DNA of 35,949 bases from Porphyromonas somerae DSM 23386 (GTDB lineage: Bacteria > Bacteroidota > Bacteroidia > Bacteroidales > Porphyromonadaceae): assembly GCF_000372405.1 (NCBI RefSeq), contig NZ_AQVC01000023.1:1-35949 (forward strand). The letters run 5' to 3'. The notes under the pieces are model-generated. The model did not search any database, had not been told where the DNA came from, and saw nothing but the letters and a program-made list of their open reading frames with translations. Shown here piece after piece: positions 24,998 through 33,844 of the stretch (positions within the stretch are counted from its first letter, which is position 1; the number at the start of each line of letters is the position of its first letter). Made by a program: the position numbers and the translations under genes.

Positions 24998-25043
24998 GAG
25001 CCTATTTCACGAAGGGGAGCTGTTCTTTGCTTTTGGAATTCGG
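24998..25043 (+). mobile_element. Decayed left end of the MITE family
   Basis: GAGCCTATTTCACGAAG (24998-25014) matches the MITE left terminal repeat at 14 of 17 positions. The next 29 bp continue the match, ending with TTGCTTTTGGAATTCGG against TTGCTTTCGGAATTCGG in the intact copies. No right end is visible. It lies 40 bp upstream of the promoter of the next gene. Confidence 0.6.
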
Positions 25044-25082
25044 AATCGGCACTAAGGGTTACGGCAGATAGGGAGAAAATAG

Positions 25083-25090
25083 TATATTTG
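25083..25090 (+). promoter_or_regulatory. -7 box of the pseudouridine synthase gene
   Basis: TATATTTG fits TAnnTTTG about 80 nt upstream of the ATG at 25172. No clear -33 TTG is seen. Confidence 0.5.
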
Positions 25091-25171
25091 CGTGATAAGA
25101 TCTCTAAATTCCGGTCAATAATTGGGACTAGGAGTGAGAGTAAAGCGTATAAATAGGTGGTCAATTAAGCC

Positions 25172-26113
25172 ATGGATAACAACAATAATACAAAGCGACA
25201 GACAGCATCACGAGTAGAGAACCCTACCCCCGTGCAGGAGACCTATAGGGCGGGCAGCGAAGCCCCTCTACTGGAGCTCTTGATGGAGAAGTCCAGCCGC
25301 AATCGCACAGCTGCGAAGCAATTGATTGCCTCGGGAAGGGTCTCTGTAGGGAAGTGGTCTACCACAAGAGCTACTGAGACGGTGGGAGCCGGCGTGGTAG
25401 TGCGTGTGCACCGTGGAGTGCCACCAATGCCTTTTCGACACCCCAAGCTAGAGATAGTATGGGAAAGTGAAGCGTATGTAGTTGCCTACAAAAAGCGGGG
25501 ATTGCCTACGGTCAATACCGCACATAAAAACCGCCAACAGACGGCTCTATTTCTTCTCAGTCAGCACTACAAGAAGGGGGAAGAGGGGGCAAAGCTCTTT
25601 ATGGTGAATCGATTGGATCGCAACACGGCTGGCTTTGTGGTCTTTGCGAGGAGTGTAGAGGCCAAGGAGCTACTAGTGAAGGAGTGGAGCCGACGTGCCA
25701 AGCACCAACGCTTCATCGCCTGCATTGAGGGCGAGCTAAAGGAGAAGGTGCAACTACTGAGTGCCACCTCCGAGGAGCGTAGCCTCTCAAAGCCCAAGCT
25801 GATCACCGCAGAGGTGCGGGTGGATAAGAGCAGTCGAAATGGGCAGATGCATATTGTACAGATAGATGTGGTGGGGGCACGAATCTTCTCCCTCCGCAAG
25901 CTATTTGGCGACAATGGGCTGAGCATCTTGGGCGATGTACGCTCACGTAGCCAGATTCGCACCGATCGAGAGATCGCTTTGGAGCAGATCGGTCTTGAGC
26001 TACTGATCCCTGGGGAGCAGCAGCCACGCCGATTTGAGGGTCCCTACCCCACCCACTACTTCTCGTGGCTAAGGCTGGATAAAGAGAAGCAACCAACAGG
26101 AAGAGACTATTAA
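25172..26113 (+). CDS. RluA-like RNA pseudouridine synthase with N-terminal S4 domain
   Basis: The 313-residue protein has a low-complexity start (NNNNTKRQ), then an S4 RNA-binding domain (about 32-82, LLELLMEKSSRNRTAAKQLIASGRVSV). The catalytic domain carries NRLDRNTAGFVVFA, with the catalytic aspartate D149. Two segments diverge from classical RluA. The histidine before RLD is replaced by N. The usual RTHQIR block is replaced by ARIFSLRKLFGDNGLSILGD, although the arginine and the GD remain. It should isomerise uridine in rRNA or tRNA; the target is unknown. It ends 24 nt before the dsbD-like gene, and the two may be cotranscribed. Confidence 0.78.
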   Translation: MDNNNNTKRQTASRVENPTPVQETYRAGSEAPLLELLMEKSSRNRTAAKQLIASGRVSVGKWSTTRATETVGAGVVVRVHRGVPPMPFRHPKLEIVWESEAYVVAYKKRGLPTVNTAHKNRQQTALFLLSQHYKKGEEGAKLFMVNRLDRNTAGFVVFARSVEAKELLVKEWSRRAKHQRFIACIEGELKEKVQLLSATSEERSLSKPKLITAEVRVDKSSRNGQMHIVQIDVVGARIFSLRKLFGDNGLSILGDVRSRSQIRTDREIALEQIGLELLIPGEQQPRRFEGPYPTHYFSWLRLDKEKQPTGRDY

Positions 26114-26137
26114 AACCAACACTCTATACATACTTTT

Positions 26138-28159
26138 ATGAAGATTAAGAAACGACAACTTGTATGGCTCGTGCTGAGTTATTTCATCGCCCTCCTCCCC
26201 TGGAGTAGTACAGAGGCGCAGATGATTACCGATGCGGTGAGCTGGGAGCAAAGCCACACAAATAGTGCTGATGGGGTGGTGACCTTGAGCTTCAAGGCAA
26301 CCCTAAAGCAGGGATGGCATATTTACGATGCGACCCTCCCAGATGGCGGGCCAACCCCCACCTCCTTTGCATTAGACGAGGCTAAAGGGGTGAAACTGCT
26401 AGGGGCACTAAAGCCTTCCAAAGAGGCGGCCTCCGTCTACGACCCCAACTTTGAGATGAACCTGCGCTGGCACACGGGAAGTGTCATTTTTGAACAACAG
26501 GTACAGATAGAGGATCCAGAGCACTTTGTGCTAGCTGGCGACCTTACTTACATGCTATGCAACGACCAAACTTGCCTCCCCCCCACCCGCCTTCCCATTA
26601 GTCTAAAGGCTGGTGATCTCACCACTCCATTGGAGATGGAAGCGATTGCTAGCGACAGCAGTAGCGAGGAGGAGTCTACCACCACGGTGGAGAGCGAAGC
26701 AGCCAACTTTACGGGCGACATCTGGAAGCCAGTAGTAGAGGAGATCAAGGCGTATGGCGATACCACGCTGAGCGCCACCGACAACTCCCTCTTGATGATT
26801 TTTGTCCTCGGTTTCTTGGGCGGTTTGATTGCTCTCCTTACACCTTGCGTATGGCCGATGATCCCTATGACGGTGAGCTTCTTCCTCAAGCGGAGCAAAA
26901 GCCGTCAAGCCGCCATTCGCGATGCGGTGATTTATGGGTTGGCAATCATTGTAATCTATCTCACACTAGGGTTGCTGATTACAGCGATCTTTGGACCGAG
27001 TGCACTCAATGACTTAGCCACGAGTGCCCTCTTCAATATCCTTTTCTTTGCCCTTCTGGTCTTCTTTGCGGTCAGCTTCTTCGGGGCATTCGAACTAGTT
27101 CTTCCACAATCGTGGACCAATAAGATGGATGCCAAGGCAGAGAGCACGAGCGGTCTGCTGAGTATCTTCTTCATGGCCTTCACCTTGGCTTTGGTCTCCT
27201 TCTCCTGTACCGGCCCTATCATCGGAACCCTTTTGGTGCAGGCAGCCACGTCGGGAAGTAGTCTCCTTAGCCCTGCTATTGGCATGCTCGGCTTTGCTGT
27301 AGCACTAGCGCTTCCTTTTACCCTCTTTGCCATATTCCCCAACTTCCTACAGAGTATGCCTAAGAGTGGTGGCTGGATGACGAGTGTCAAGGTGACCCTT
27401 GGCTTCCTTGAGCTGGCACTTTCCCTCAAGTTTCTCTCCGTTGCCGACCTCGCCTATGGCTGGGGCATCCTTGATCGAGAGACCTTTGTGGCACTTTGGA
27501 TCGTGATCTTCTTCCTACTAGGCATCTACCTACTCGGCAAGCTCAAGCTACCACAGGATAGCGACCTCCCCTTCGTGAGTGTTACCCGACTATTCCTTGC
27601 CATCATCTCACTCTCTTTTGCCGTCTATATGGTGCCAGGGCTTTGGGGTGCACCGCTCAAGGCAATCAGTGCCTTTGCACCACCGCTTTATACTCAGGAC
27701 TTCAACCTCTATGATTCGGAGGTACACCCTAAGTTCCACGACTATGAGAGTGGTATGCGGGCGGCTCAGAGCGAGGGAAAGCCTGTTTTGATTGACTTCT
27801 CGGGCTACGGCTGCGTCAACTGCCGTGAGATGGAGGCTTCCGTCTGGACCGATCCAAAGGTGAAGAGCATCATCGATGATGAATTTATCCTCGTCACCCT
27901 CATCGTGGACGACAAGACCAAGCTACCTAAGTATATCGAGGTGAAGGATGGCGATAGCACCCGCAAGCTCAAGACCATTGGAGAGCGGTGGAGCTATTTC
28001 CAATCACAGAAGTTTGGCTCCAATGCGCAGCCATTCTACGTGATGCTGGATGGCAATGGGCTCCCTCTGGGTCCTAGCTTTGGCTTCGATAAGGATGTAG
28101 ACCACTATGTCAATTGGCTAAAGAGCGGACTTGAGGAGTATCGCAAAAAGCAACAGTAA
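26138..28159 (+). CDS. DsbD-like thiol:disulfide interchange protein (transmembrane electron carrier)
   Basis: The 673-residue protein shows all three DsbD modules. A signal peptide (residues 1-28, ending STEAQ) leads into an N-terminal periplasmic domain with a cysteine pair (C141 and C146 in MLCNDQTCLPP). The central eight-span CcdA-like domain has C237 in LTPCVWPMIP and C357 in SFSCTGPIIG. A C-terminal thioredoxin domain has CVNC (C559 and C562) in DFSGYGCVNCREME. Electrons pass from cytoplasmic thioredoxin through the membrane pair to the periplasmic domains to reduce substrate proteins or support cytochrome c maturation. CVNC rather than CVAC is a variant seen in this group. A hairpin separates it from mazG. 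Confidence 0.92.
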   Translation: MKIKKRQLVWLVLSYFIALLPWSSTEAQMITDAVSWEQSHTNSADGVVTLSFKATLKQGWHIYDATLPDGGPTPTSFALDEAKGVKLLGALKPSKEAASVYDPNFEMNLRWHTGSVIFEQQVQIEDPEHFVLAGDLTYMLCNDQTCLPPTRLPISLKAGDLTTPLEMEAIASDSSSEEESTTTVESEAANFTGDIWKPVVEEIKAYGDTTLSATDNSLLMIFVLGFLGGLIALLTPCVWPMIPMTVSFFLKRSKSRQAAIRDAVIYGLAIIVIYLTLGLLITAIFGPSALNDLATSALFNILFFALLVFFAVSFFGAFELVLPQSWTNKMDAKAESTSGLLSIFFMAFTLALVSFSCTGPIIGTLLVQAATSGSSLLSPAIGMLGFAVALALPFTLFAIFPNFLQSMPKSGGWMTSVKVTLGFLELALSLKFLSVADLAYGWGILDRETFVALWIVIFFLLGIYLLGKLKLPQDSDLPFVSVTRLFLAIISLSFAVYMVPGLWGAPLKAISAFAPPLYTQDFNLYDSEVHPKFHDYESGMRAAQSEGKPVLIDFSGYGCVNCREMEASVWTDPKVKSIIDDEFILVTLIVDDKTKLPKYIEVKDGDSTRKLKTIGERWSYFQSQKFGSNAQPFYVMLDGNGLPLGPSFGFDKDVDHYVNWLKSGLEEYRKKQQ

Positions 28160-28174
28160 TTAAGAGCAAATTAT

Positions 28175-28216
28175 ATTGCGTGGGTAGAGAGGTGCAAAAC
28201 GATCTACCCACGCAAT
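28175..28216 (+). terminator. Intergenic hairpin between the dsbD-like gene and mazG
   Basis: ATTGCGTGGGTAGA (28175-28188) and TCTACCCACGCAAT (28203-28216) are perfect 14-bp arms around a 14-nt loop. No T run follows, so it may be an attenuator or an mRNA-stabilising stem rather than a full terminator. Confidence 0.6.
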
Positions 28217-28234
28217 CCATTAATAGAAATCACC

Positions 28235-29038
28235 ATGAAGGAAAAGAGCAGCAGTAGCCGTGAGGAGAAACTAGAAGCCCTCGGACGACTGCTAGATGTG
28301 CTGGAGCGACTACGGGTAGAGTGCCCGTGGGATGCGAAGCAAACCAATGAATCGCTACGCCCCAATACCATAGAGGAGGTATACGAACTGAGCGAGGCAA
28401 TCATCAATGAGGATCACTCGGAGATTGCTAAAGAACTGGGGGATGTGCTCCTCCATGTACTATTTTATGCCAAGATTGGAGAGGAGAAGGGGCAGTTTGA
28501 CCTCGCCGATGTCTGCAATCGTGAGGCAGATAAGCTCATCTTTCGCCACCCACATATCTACGGTGATGTGCAGGTCAATAATGCACATGATGTAGAACTC
28601 AATTGGGAACAGATCAAACTCAAAGAGAAGGGGGGCAATAAGACGGTACTCGGTGGGGTACCAAAGGGACTCCCCTCCATCATCAAGTCGTACCGTGTGC
28701 AGGAGAAGGTGGCCAATGTAGGCTTTGACTGGGCTGAGAAAAGCGATGTATGGGATAAGGTGTATGAGGAGCTGGGAGAGCTACGTGCCGAGATAGAGGG
28801 TAATGGCGACTTGGCTCATAAGGAGGGAGAGATGGGGGACTTTCTCTTTAGTCTGATCAATATGGGACGCCTCTATGGCGTGGATCCCGATACCAGTTTG
28901 GAGCGCACCAACCAGAAGTTTATCCGTCGCTTTAATTACATTGAAGCATCGGCCAAGGCAGAGGGGAAAAGCCTCAAAGAGATGACCCTTGGCGAGATGG
29001 ACGCCCTTTGGAATGAAGCCAAAAGGCAAGAGATTTAA
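28235..29038 (+). CDS. mazG: MazG-family nucleoside triphosphate pyrophosphohydrolase
   Basis: The 267-residue protein has the two-domain MazG layout. The N-terminal domain carries LRVECPWDAKQTNESLRPNTIEEVYELSEAI and KELGDVLLHVLFYA, the EExxE...ExxD metal-binding pattern. The C-terminal repeat has VYEELGELRAEIE and KEGEMGDFLFSLINM. It hydrolyses NTPs and dNTPs to monophosphates and can remove aberrant nucleotides. It is followed by a 80-nt gap with a promoter for mutS. The start MKEKSSSSREEK follows the hairpin by 18 nt. Confidence 0.95.
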   Translation: MKEKSSSSREEKLEALGRLLDVLERLRVECPWDAKQTNESLRPNTIEEVYELSEAIINEDHSEIAKELGDVLLHVLFYAKIGEEKGQFDLADVCNREADKLIFRHPHIYGDVQVNNAHDVELNWEQIKLKEKGGNKTVLGGVPKGLPSIIKSYRVQEKVANVGFDWAEKSDVWDKVYEELGELRAEIEGNGDLAHKEGEMGDFLFSLINMGRLYGVDPDTSLERTNQKFIRRFNYIEASAKAEGKSLKEMTLGEMDALWNEAKRQEI

Positions 29039-29058
29039 TCAGTCTCGGTAAAAAGAGG

Positions 29059-29066
29059 TATATTTG
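29059..29066 (+). promoter_or_regulatory. -7 box of mutS
   Basis: TATATTTG fits TAnnTTTG 52 nt upstream of the mutS ATG at 29119. No -33 TTG is obvious. Confidence 0.5.
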
Positions 29067-29118
29067 TAGAGATATAGAGTATCCCATAATTAGGTAAGAG
29101 ACGATTTAAATAATTAAG

Positions 29119-31764
29119 ATGGCGAAAAAGGTTTCGGAGACGCCGATGATGGCACAATTTCGACGCTTTAAGGAGCAGTACCCAGGTGCGTTATTGCTTT
29201 TTAGAGTGGGCGATTTTTATGAAACCTTTAATGATGATGCGGTAGAGGTCTCTCGCCTACTCAATATCACTCTTACTAAGAGGGGTGATGACCCTATGGC
29301 GGGATTCCCCCACCATGCTCTTGACAATTACCTCCCCAAGCTGGTCCGCAAGGGAAAGCGGGTGGCGATCTGCGACCAAATGGAGGACCCTAAGCTGGCG
29401 AAGAAGCTGGTGAAGCGGGCGGTGACCGAAGTGGTGACCCCTGGACTTACGATGGACGACTCTGTCCTCGAAGCAGATACCAATAACTTCCTTGCAGCCA
29501 TTGCTCTCGGAGGAGGCAAGGCGGGAATAGCTCTGCTAGACCTCTCCACTGGCGAATTTGTCTGCAGTGAAGGGAGCTACGATGAAATTGATAAGTTGCT
29601 CACCAACTTCAATCCTAAAGAGGTGCTGGTAAAGCGGGGAACAGAGCACGATGTACAGGCTCACTTCGGTGAGCGACTCAACCTCTACCCTTTGGAGGAT
29701 TGGACCTTTTCGCAAGATTATGGACGCGATAGGCTCCTAAAGCACTTCGAGGTGAAGCACCTCAAGGCATTCGGGATAGAGCATGAGGTCTTAGCGATTA
29801 TCTCCTGCGGGGCAATCCTCTACTACCTTGAGGCAACGCACCACTCCGAGATACAGCACATCAATACCATTCACAAGATAGAGGAGAATCGTTTCGTACA
29901 GCTCGACCGCTTTACCCTCCGCAACCTTGAGATCCTACAACCCCTCAATGAGGATGGCAATTCACTCATCAGCGTCATTGACCATACTCGTACGCCAATG
30001 GGTGGCCGACTGCTCAAGCGGTGGCTGGTATTCCCCCTACTCGACGCCCGTGAGATAGCACAGCGACAGACTGCCGTTACCGCTTTTCTCGAGAGAGAGG
30101 AGCTACGGCATCAGCTCTCCGAAATCCTATCGGAGATAGGCGACCTGGAGCGATTGGCAAGTAAGGTCTCCGTCCTCCGCATCAACCCTCGTGAGCTACG
30201 ACAATTGGCGGGTGGGCTACGCTTGGTAAAGCCGATTATGGGAGCCCTCTACAATACTGGCGATGCTTCGCTCAAGGAGCTAAGCATTGCCCTAGACCCC
30301 CTCGAGGAGTTGGCGGAGCGGATTGAAAGAACCATCAACGAGGAGACACCCAATCAGCTAGGTAAGGGGAATGTGATTGCCAAAGGCTTTGACAGCCGAC
30401 TGGATGAGCTACGGGATATCCTCAGCGGTAGCAAGGAGTATCTTCTCGACCTCCGCAATCGCGAAAGCGAACGCACGGGCATTCCAAGCCTTAAAGTAGC
30501 CTACAACAACGTCTTTGGTTATTATATTGAGGTGCGAAACACCCACAAAGATAAAGTACCGGAGGAGTGGATTCGCAAGCAGACTTTGACCCAAGCAGAG
30601 CGTTTTATCACACCCGAGCTAAAGGAGTATGAAAGTAAAATCCTAGGAGCAGAGGAGAAGATACAGATCTTGGAGAATGAGATCTACGACCAGCTACTCA
30701 ACTACGTGCGTGGTTTTATCAAAGAGATTCAATCGGATGCGACGGTGCTCTCACAGATAGATGTGCTGAGCTCCTTTGCCGAGGTGGCTTCGCTTTACGG
30801 CTACGCCTGCCCCGTGGTAGACAATGGCGACACCATAGACATAGAGGCGGGTAGGCACCCAGTGATAGAGCGATTGATGCCCCCTGGTGAGAGCTATATC
30901 CCCAACGACCTCTTCCTCGATAATGAGGTGCAGCAGATCCTCATCATCACTGGTCCTAATATGGCAGGTAAGTCGGCACTACTTCGGCAGACTGCCCTCA
31001 TTGTACTGCTGGCACAAGTTGGTAGCTATGTACCGGCTAGTGCAGCAAAGATAGGCATCGTGGATCGTATCTTTACCCGTGTAGGTGCCTCTGATAATAT
31101 CTCGCGAGGTGAGAGTACCTTTATGGTGGAGATGACCGAGGCAGCGACGATTCTTAATGGTATCACCAATCGCAGTTTGGTACTGGTGGATGAGCTGGGA
31201 CGTGGCACCAGCACCTACGACGGCATCTCTATTGCACAGGCGATTGTGGAGTATATCCACGACCATCCAAGGGGGCGAGCCAAGACGCTATTTGCCACAC
31301 ACTACCACGAGCTCAACGACCTTGAGCGGCACTTTGCTCGGGTCAAGAATTACAATGTCACGGTACAGGAGGTGGAGGGTAAGATCATATTCCTCCGCAA
31401 GCTAGTGGCAGGCGGGAGCGAGCACTCCTTTGGTATTCATGTGGCCAAACTGGCAGGAATGCCCAAGGAGATCATCGGCCGTGCCGAAGAGATTCTCACC
31501 CTACTAGAGGAGTCGGCAAGAGAGCGCGACGAGGAGAGTGGACGGAGCAAGGCTCCTTCCAAACCACGCCTCCCCGAAAAGCAGGTACAAGATGGGCCAG
31601 TACAGCTGAGCTTTTTCCAGCTTGACGATCCGCTCCTCAGCCAGGTGCGAGAGGAGATTGTAGGGCTCAACCTCAATCAGCTCACCCCCATTGACGCCCT
31701 CAATAAACTCAATAATATCCAGCGACTCCTCACAGGTGGCAAGGAGGGAATAGACCTCCATTAA
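29119..31764 (+). CDS. mutS: DNA mismatch repair ATPase MutS
   Basis: The 881-residue protein is full-length MutS. The mismatch-wedging F33-Y34-E35 lies in FRVGDFYETF. The connector, lever and clamp domains occupy the middle. The ATPase has Walker A GPNMAGKS (612-619, with A where many have S), DNISRGESTFMVEM, the Walker B segment LVLVDELGRGTSTYDG and the ATHYHEL switch. Near the C-terminus QLSFF (829-833) fits a beta-clamp-binding peptide, followed by the tetramerisation tail (LNQLTPIDALNKL). It recognises mispairs and recruits MutL. It is probably transcribed with the polyprenyl synthase gene, which starts 21 nt after its stop. Confidence 0.97.
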   Translation: MAKKVSETPMMAQFRRFKEQYPGALLLFRVGDFYETFNDDAVEVSRLLNITLTKRGDDPMAGFPHHALDNYLPKLVRKGKRVAICDQMEDPKLAKKLVKRAVTEVVTPGLTMDDSVLEADTNNFLAAIALGGGKAGIALLDLSTGEFVCSEGSYDEIDKLLTNFNPKEVLVKRGTEHDVQAHFGERLNLYPLEDWTFSQDYGRDRLLKHFEVKHLKAFGIEHEVLAIISCGAILYYLEATHHSEIQHINTIHKIEENRFVQLDRFTLRNLEILQPLNEDGNSLISVIDHTRTPMGGRLLKRWLVFPLLDAREIAQRQTAVTAFLEREELRHQLSEILSEIGDLERLASKVSVLRINPRELRQLAGGLRLVKPIMGALYNTGDASLKELSIALDPLEELAERIERTINEETPNQLGKGNVIAKGFDSRLDELRDILSGSKEYLLDLRNRESERTGIPSLKVAYNNVFGYYIEVRNTHKDKVPEEWIRKQTLTQAERFITPELKEYESKILGAEEKIQILENEIYDQLLNYVRGFIKEIQSDATVLSQIDVLSSFAEVASLYGYACPVVDNGDTIDIEAGRHPVIERLMPPGESYIPNDLFLDNEVQQILIITGPNMAGKSALLRQTALIVLLAQVGSYVPASAAKIGIVDRIFTRVGASDNISRGESTFMVEMTEAATILNGITNRSLVLVDELGRGTSTYDGISIAQAIVEYIHDHPRGRAKTLFATHYHELNDLERHFARVKNYNVTVQEVEGKIIFLRKLVAGGSEHSFGIHVAKLAGMPKEIIGRAEEILTLLEESARERDEESGRSKAPSKPRLPEKQVQDGPVQLSFFQLDDPLLSQVREEIVGLNLNQLTPIDALNKLNNIQRLLTGGKEGIDLH

Positions 31765-31785
31765 TAGAAGCATTCAAGGTTACTT

Positions 31786-32793
31786 ATGCAGAGCAACAAA
31801 CCACATAATCAATCCGCAACCCTCATTGAGCAGATGCCTCAAGAGATCCAAGAGGCCCTCAAGCAATTTGAGGAGGCCTATCTAGGCTCTATACGAAGTA
31901 TTGCTCCAACCATTGTCAAAGCGACTGAATTGCTGAGCCGACAGACGGCTAAGCAGGTGCGTCCGTTACTCCTACTTCTTACGGCCAATTGCTTTGATCC
32001 TATCACGGAGGAGGTCATTAATGGATCAACCTTTATTGAGCTACTTCACGTCTCTACGCTTGTGCATGACGATGTGGTGGATGAGAGTGGACACCGGAGA
32101 GGGGTGCCCTCGATGAATGCGGTCTTTGGTAATCATAAGGCGGTGCTGATTGGCGACTACCTACTGGCTAATGCGATGATGCAGGCGGTTCATACCAATA
32201 ACAAGCAGATACTTCTCCAACTAGCCACCCTTGGCAAAAACCTCTCCGAGGGAGAGCTTCTGCAGATGGATACTGCCGAACTGGGCGAATACTCCGAGGA
32301 GCGGTACCTAGAGATCATTGACCGAAAGACCGCTTCTCTCATCGAGAGTAGTATGATGGTAGGTGCGTTACTGGCCAAGGTGAGTGATGCAGAGACGCTT
32401 CAGAAAATAGAGCAGGCGGGACAACTTCTAGGCCGTGCCTTCCAGATACGCGATGATATCTTTGATTACCAACCCACCGCCCAACTTGGTAAGCCATCGG
32501 GTCAAGACATCGCAGAGCACAAGGTAACCCTCCCACTGATCCATGCCCTACAGCAGGAGAGTAAAGAGCGCGACAAGGTGCTCAAGCTCCTTCGCCATGA
32601 GGAGCTTAGGCGCGGCGAGATTGCTTATATTATAGACTTCGCCATACGCATGGGAGGCATTGAATATGCTGGAAAGCGAATGGAGGAAATGATAGAGGAA
32701 GCGAAGAGCCTTTTAGTTGCAGGATTGCCACCGTGCGAAAGTCGTGACGGACTGATCATGGTGGCCGATTATATTGCAACACGAGAAAAATAG
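31786..32793 (+). CDS. ispB: Trans-polyprenyl diphosphate synthase (octaprenyl-type)
   Basis: The 335-residue protein carries both aspartate-rich motifs of isoprenyl chain-elongating enzymes: DDVVD (residues 95-99) in LVHDDVVDESGHRRG and DDIFD (223-227) in FQIRDDIFDY. KQVRPLLLLL holds the diphosphate-binding K/R pair. The family condenses isopentenyl diphosphate onto an allylic primer, giving the side chain of quinones. A long-chain product (octaprenyl-like) is inferred from overall similarity to IspB; exact chain length is not visible. It lies between mutS and gpmA. Confidence 0.88.
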   Translation: MQSNKPHNQSATLIEQMPQEIQEALKQFEEAYLGSIRSIAPTIVKATELLSRQTAKQVRPLLLLLTANCFDPITEEVINGSTFIELLHVSTLVHDDVVDESGHRRGVPSMNAVFGNHKAVLIGDYLLANAMMQAVHTNNKQILLQLATLGKNLSEGELLQMDTAELGEYSEERYLEIIDRKTASLIESSMMVGALLAKVSDAETLQKIEQAGQLLGRAFQIRDDIFDYQPTAQLGKPSGQDIAEHKVTLPLIHALQQESKERDKVLKLLRHEELRRGEIAYIIDFAIRMGGIEYAGKRMEEMIEEAKSLLVAGLPPCESRDGLIMVADYIATREK

Positions 32794-32834
32794 TGTATTA
32801 GGTTTTTGAAACAATATATATAAGATTGTAGATT

Positions 32835-33590
32835 ATGAAGAGATTGGTTTTAATCAGACATGGACAGAGCCAGTGGAACCTGGAGAATCGATTCACCGGT
32901 TGGACCGATGTAGACCTTACTCCACTCGGTATAGAGGAGGCCATCAAGGCTGGTCAGCAGCTCAAAAAGGATGGATTTCACTTCACGCTGGCCTTTACTA
33001 GCTACCTAAAGCGTGCCGTTAAGACGCTTAATACCGTCCTCGACCAGATGGACCTCGATTGGATCCCAGTAAAGAAGAGCTGGCGACTCAATGAGAAGCA
33101 CTACGGTATGCTCCAAGGGCTTAATAAGGCTGAGACTGCCGCTAAGTATGGCGATGAGCAGGTACTTATCTGGCGCCGTAGCTTTGATGTGCCACCAGCA
33201 CCATTGGCGGCCGACGACCCTCGCTCACCCTACAATGATGTGAGATATGCCCATATCAATAAGGAGGAGCTTCCTCTTACCGAGAGCCTTAAGGATACCA
33301 TCCAAAGGATCCTTCCCTACTGGGAGCAAGAGATATTCCCCTCCTTCGCAGAGCACGATGATATTATTGTAGCAGCTCACGGCAATAGCCTGAGGGCCAT
33401 CATCAAGAAGCTCAAAGGGATCTCCGATGAGGATATCGTATCGCTCAACCTTCCAACCGCTGTACCTTACGTCTTCGAGTTTGACGAGCAAAACGGTATG
33501 AAGCTGGTGAAGGACTACTTCGTAGGTGATCCAGAGGAGGTGAAAAAGCTAATGGAGGCAGTAGCCAACCAAGGCAAAAGCCAGAAGTAA
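32835..33590 (+). CDS. gpmA: 2,3-bisphosphoglycerate-dependent phosphoglycerate mutase
   Basis: The 251-residue protein matches GpmA closely. The phosphohistidine H9 lies in [27 protein letters not shown]87 in [15 protein letters not shown] and the second catalytic H182 in [10 protein letters not shown] are all intact. It interconverts 3- and 2-phosphoglycerate in glycolysis and gluconeogenesis in the cytoplasm. A strong terminator 25 nt after the stop closes the mutS-ispB-gpmA stretch. Confidence 0.97.
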   Translation: MKRLVLIRHGQSQWNLENRFTGWTDVDLTPLGIEEAIKAGQQLKKDGFHFTLAFTSYLKRAVKTLNTVLDQMDLDWIPVKKSWRLNEKHYGMLQGLNKAETAAKYGDEQVLIWRRSFDVPPAPLAADDPRSPYNDVRYAHINKEELPLTESLKDTIQRILPYWEQEIFPSFAEHDDIIVAAHGNSLRAIIKKLKGISDEDIVSLNLPTAVPYVFEFDEQNGMKLVKDYFVGDPEEVKKLMEAVANQGKSQK

Positions 33591-33615
33591 CCCACTGAGA
33601 CTAGAATAATTCCAA

Positions 33616-33653
33616 AAAGGGGGCTCCATCGCAATAGCGACGGAGCCCCCTTT
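33616..33653 (+). terminator. Rho-independent terminator after gpmA
   Basis: A 17-bp stem (AAAGGGGGCTCC... against ...GGAGCCCCCTTT) with one mismatch and an AATA loop ends in TTT, 25 nt past the gpmA stop. Confidence 0.85.
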
Positions 33654-33772
33654 CATTATAGACTCTCTCACCAAGCCCATAGTTGGATCCGATGACACTA
33701 CTAGGATTAGAAGATGTGTATAAAATTCACGGATTAGGGGACCAAAGCTTAAGATATATCAATTATTTTCAA

Positions 33773-33780
33773 TATGTTTG
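33773..33780 (+). promoter_or_regulatory. -7 box of the secreted-protein gene
   Basis: TATGTTTG fits TAnnTTTG, 65 nt upstream of the ATG at 33845. It supports the shorter start, because the open frame from 33683 would begin upstream of the transcript. Confidence 0.45.
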
Positions 33781-33844
33781 CAGTACATCTATCCCATTAA
33801 ATAGGTTTCACAAGAGTAATTTACTGTATAAAGTAATTAAGTGT

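Noticed and set aside
33683-33844. N-terminal extension of 54 residues on the secreted protein
   Set aside because: It buries a good signal peptide and starts upstream of the likely -7 box at 33773-33780.
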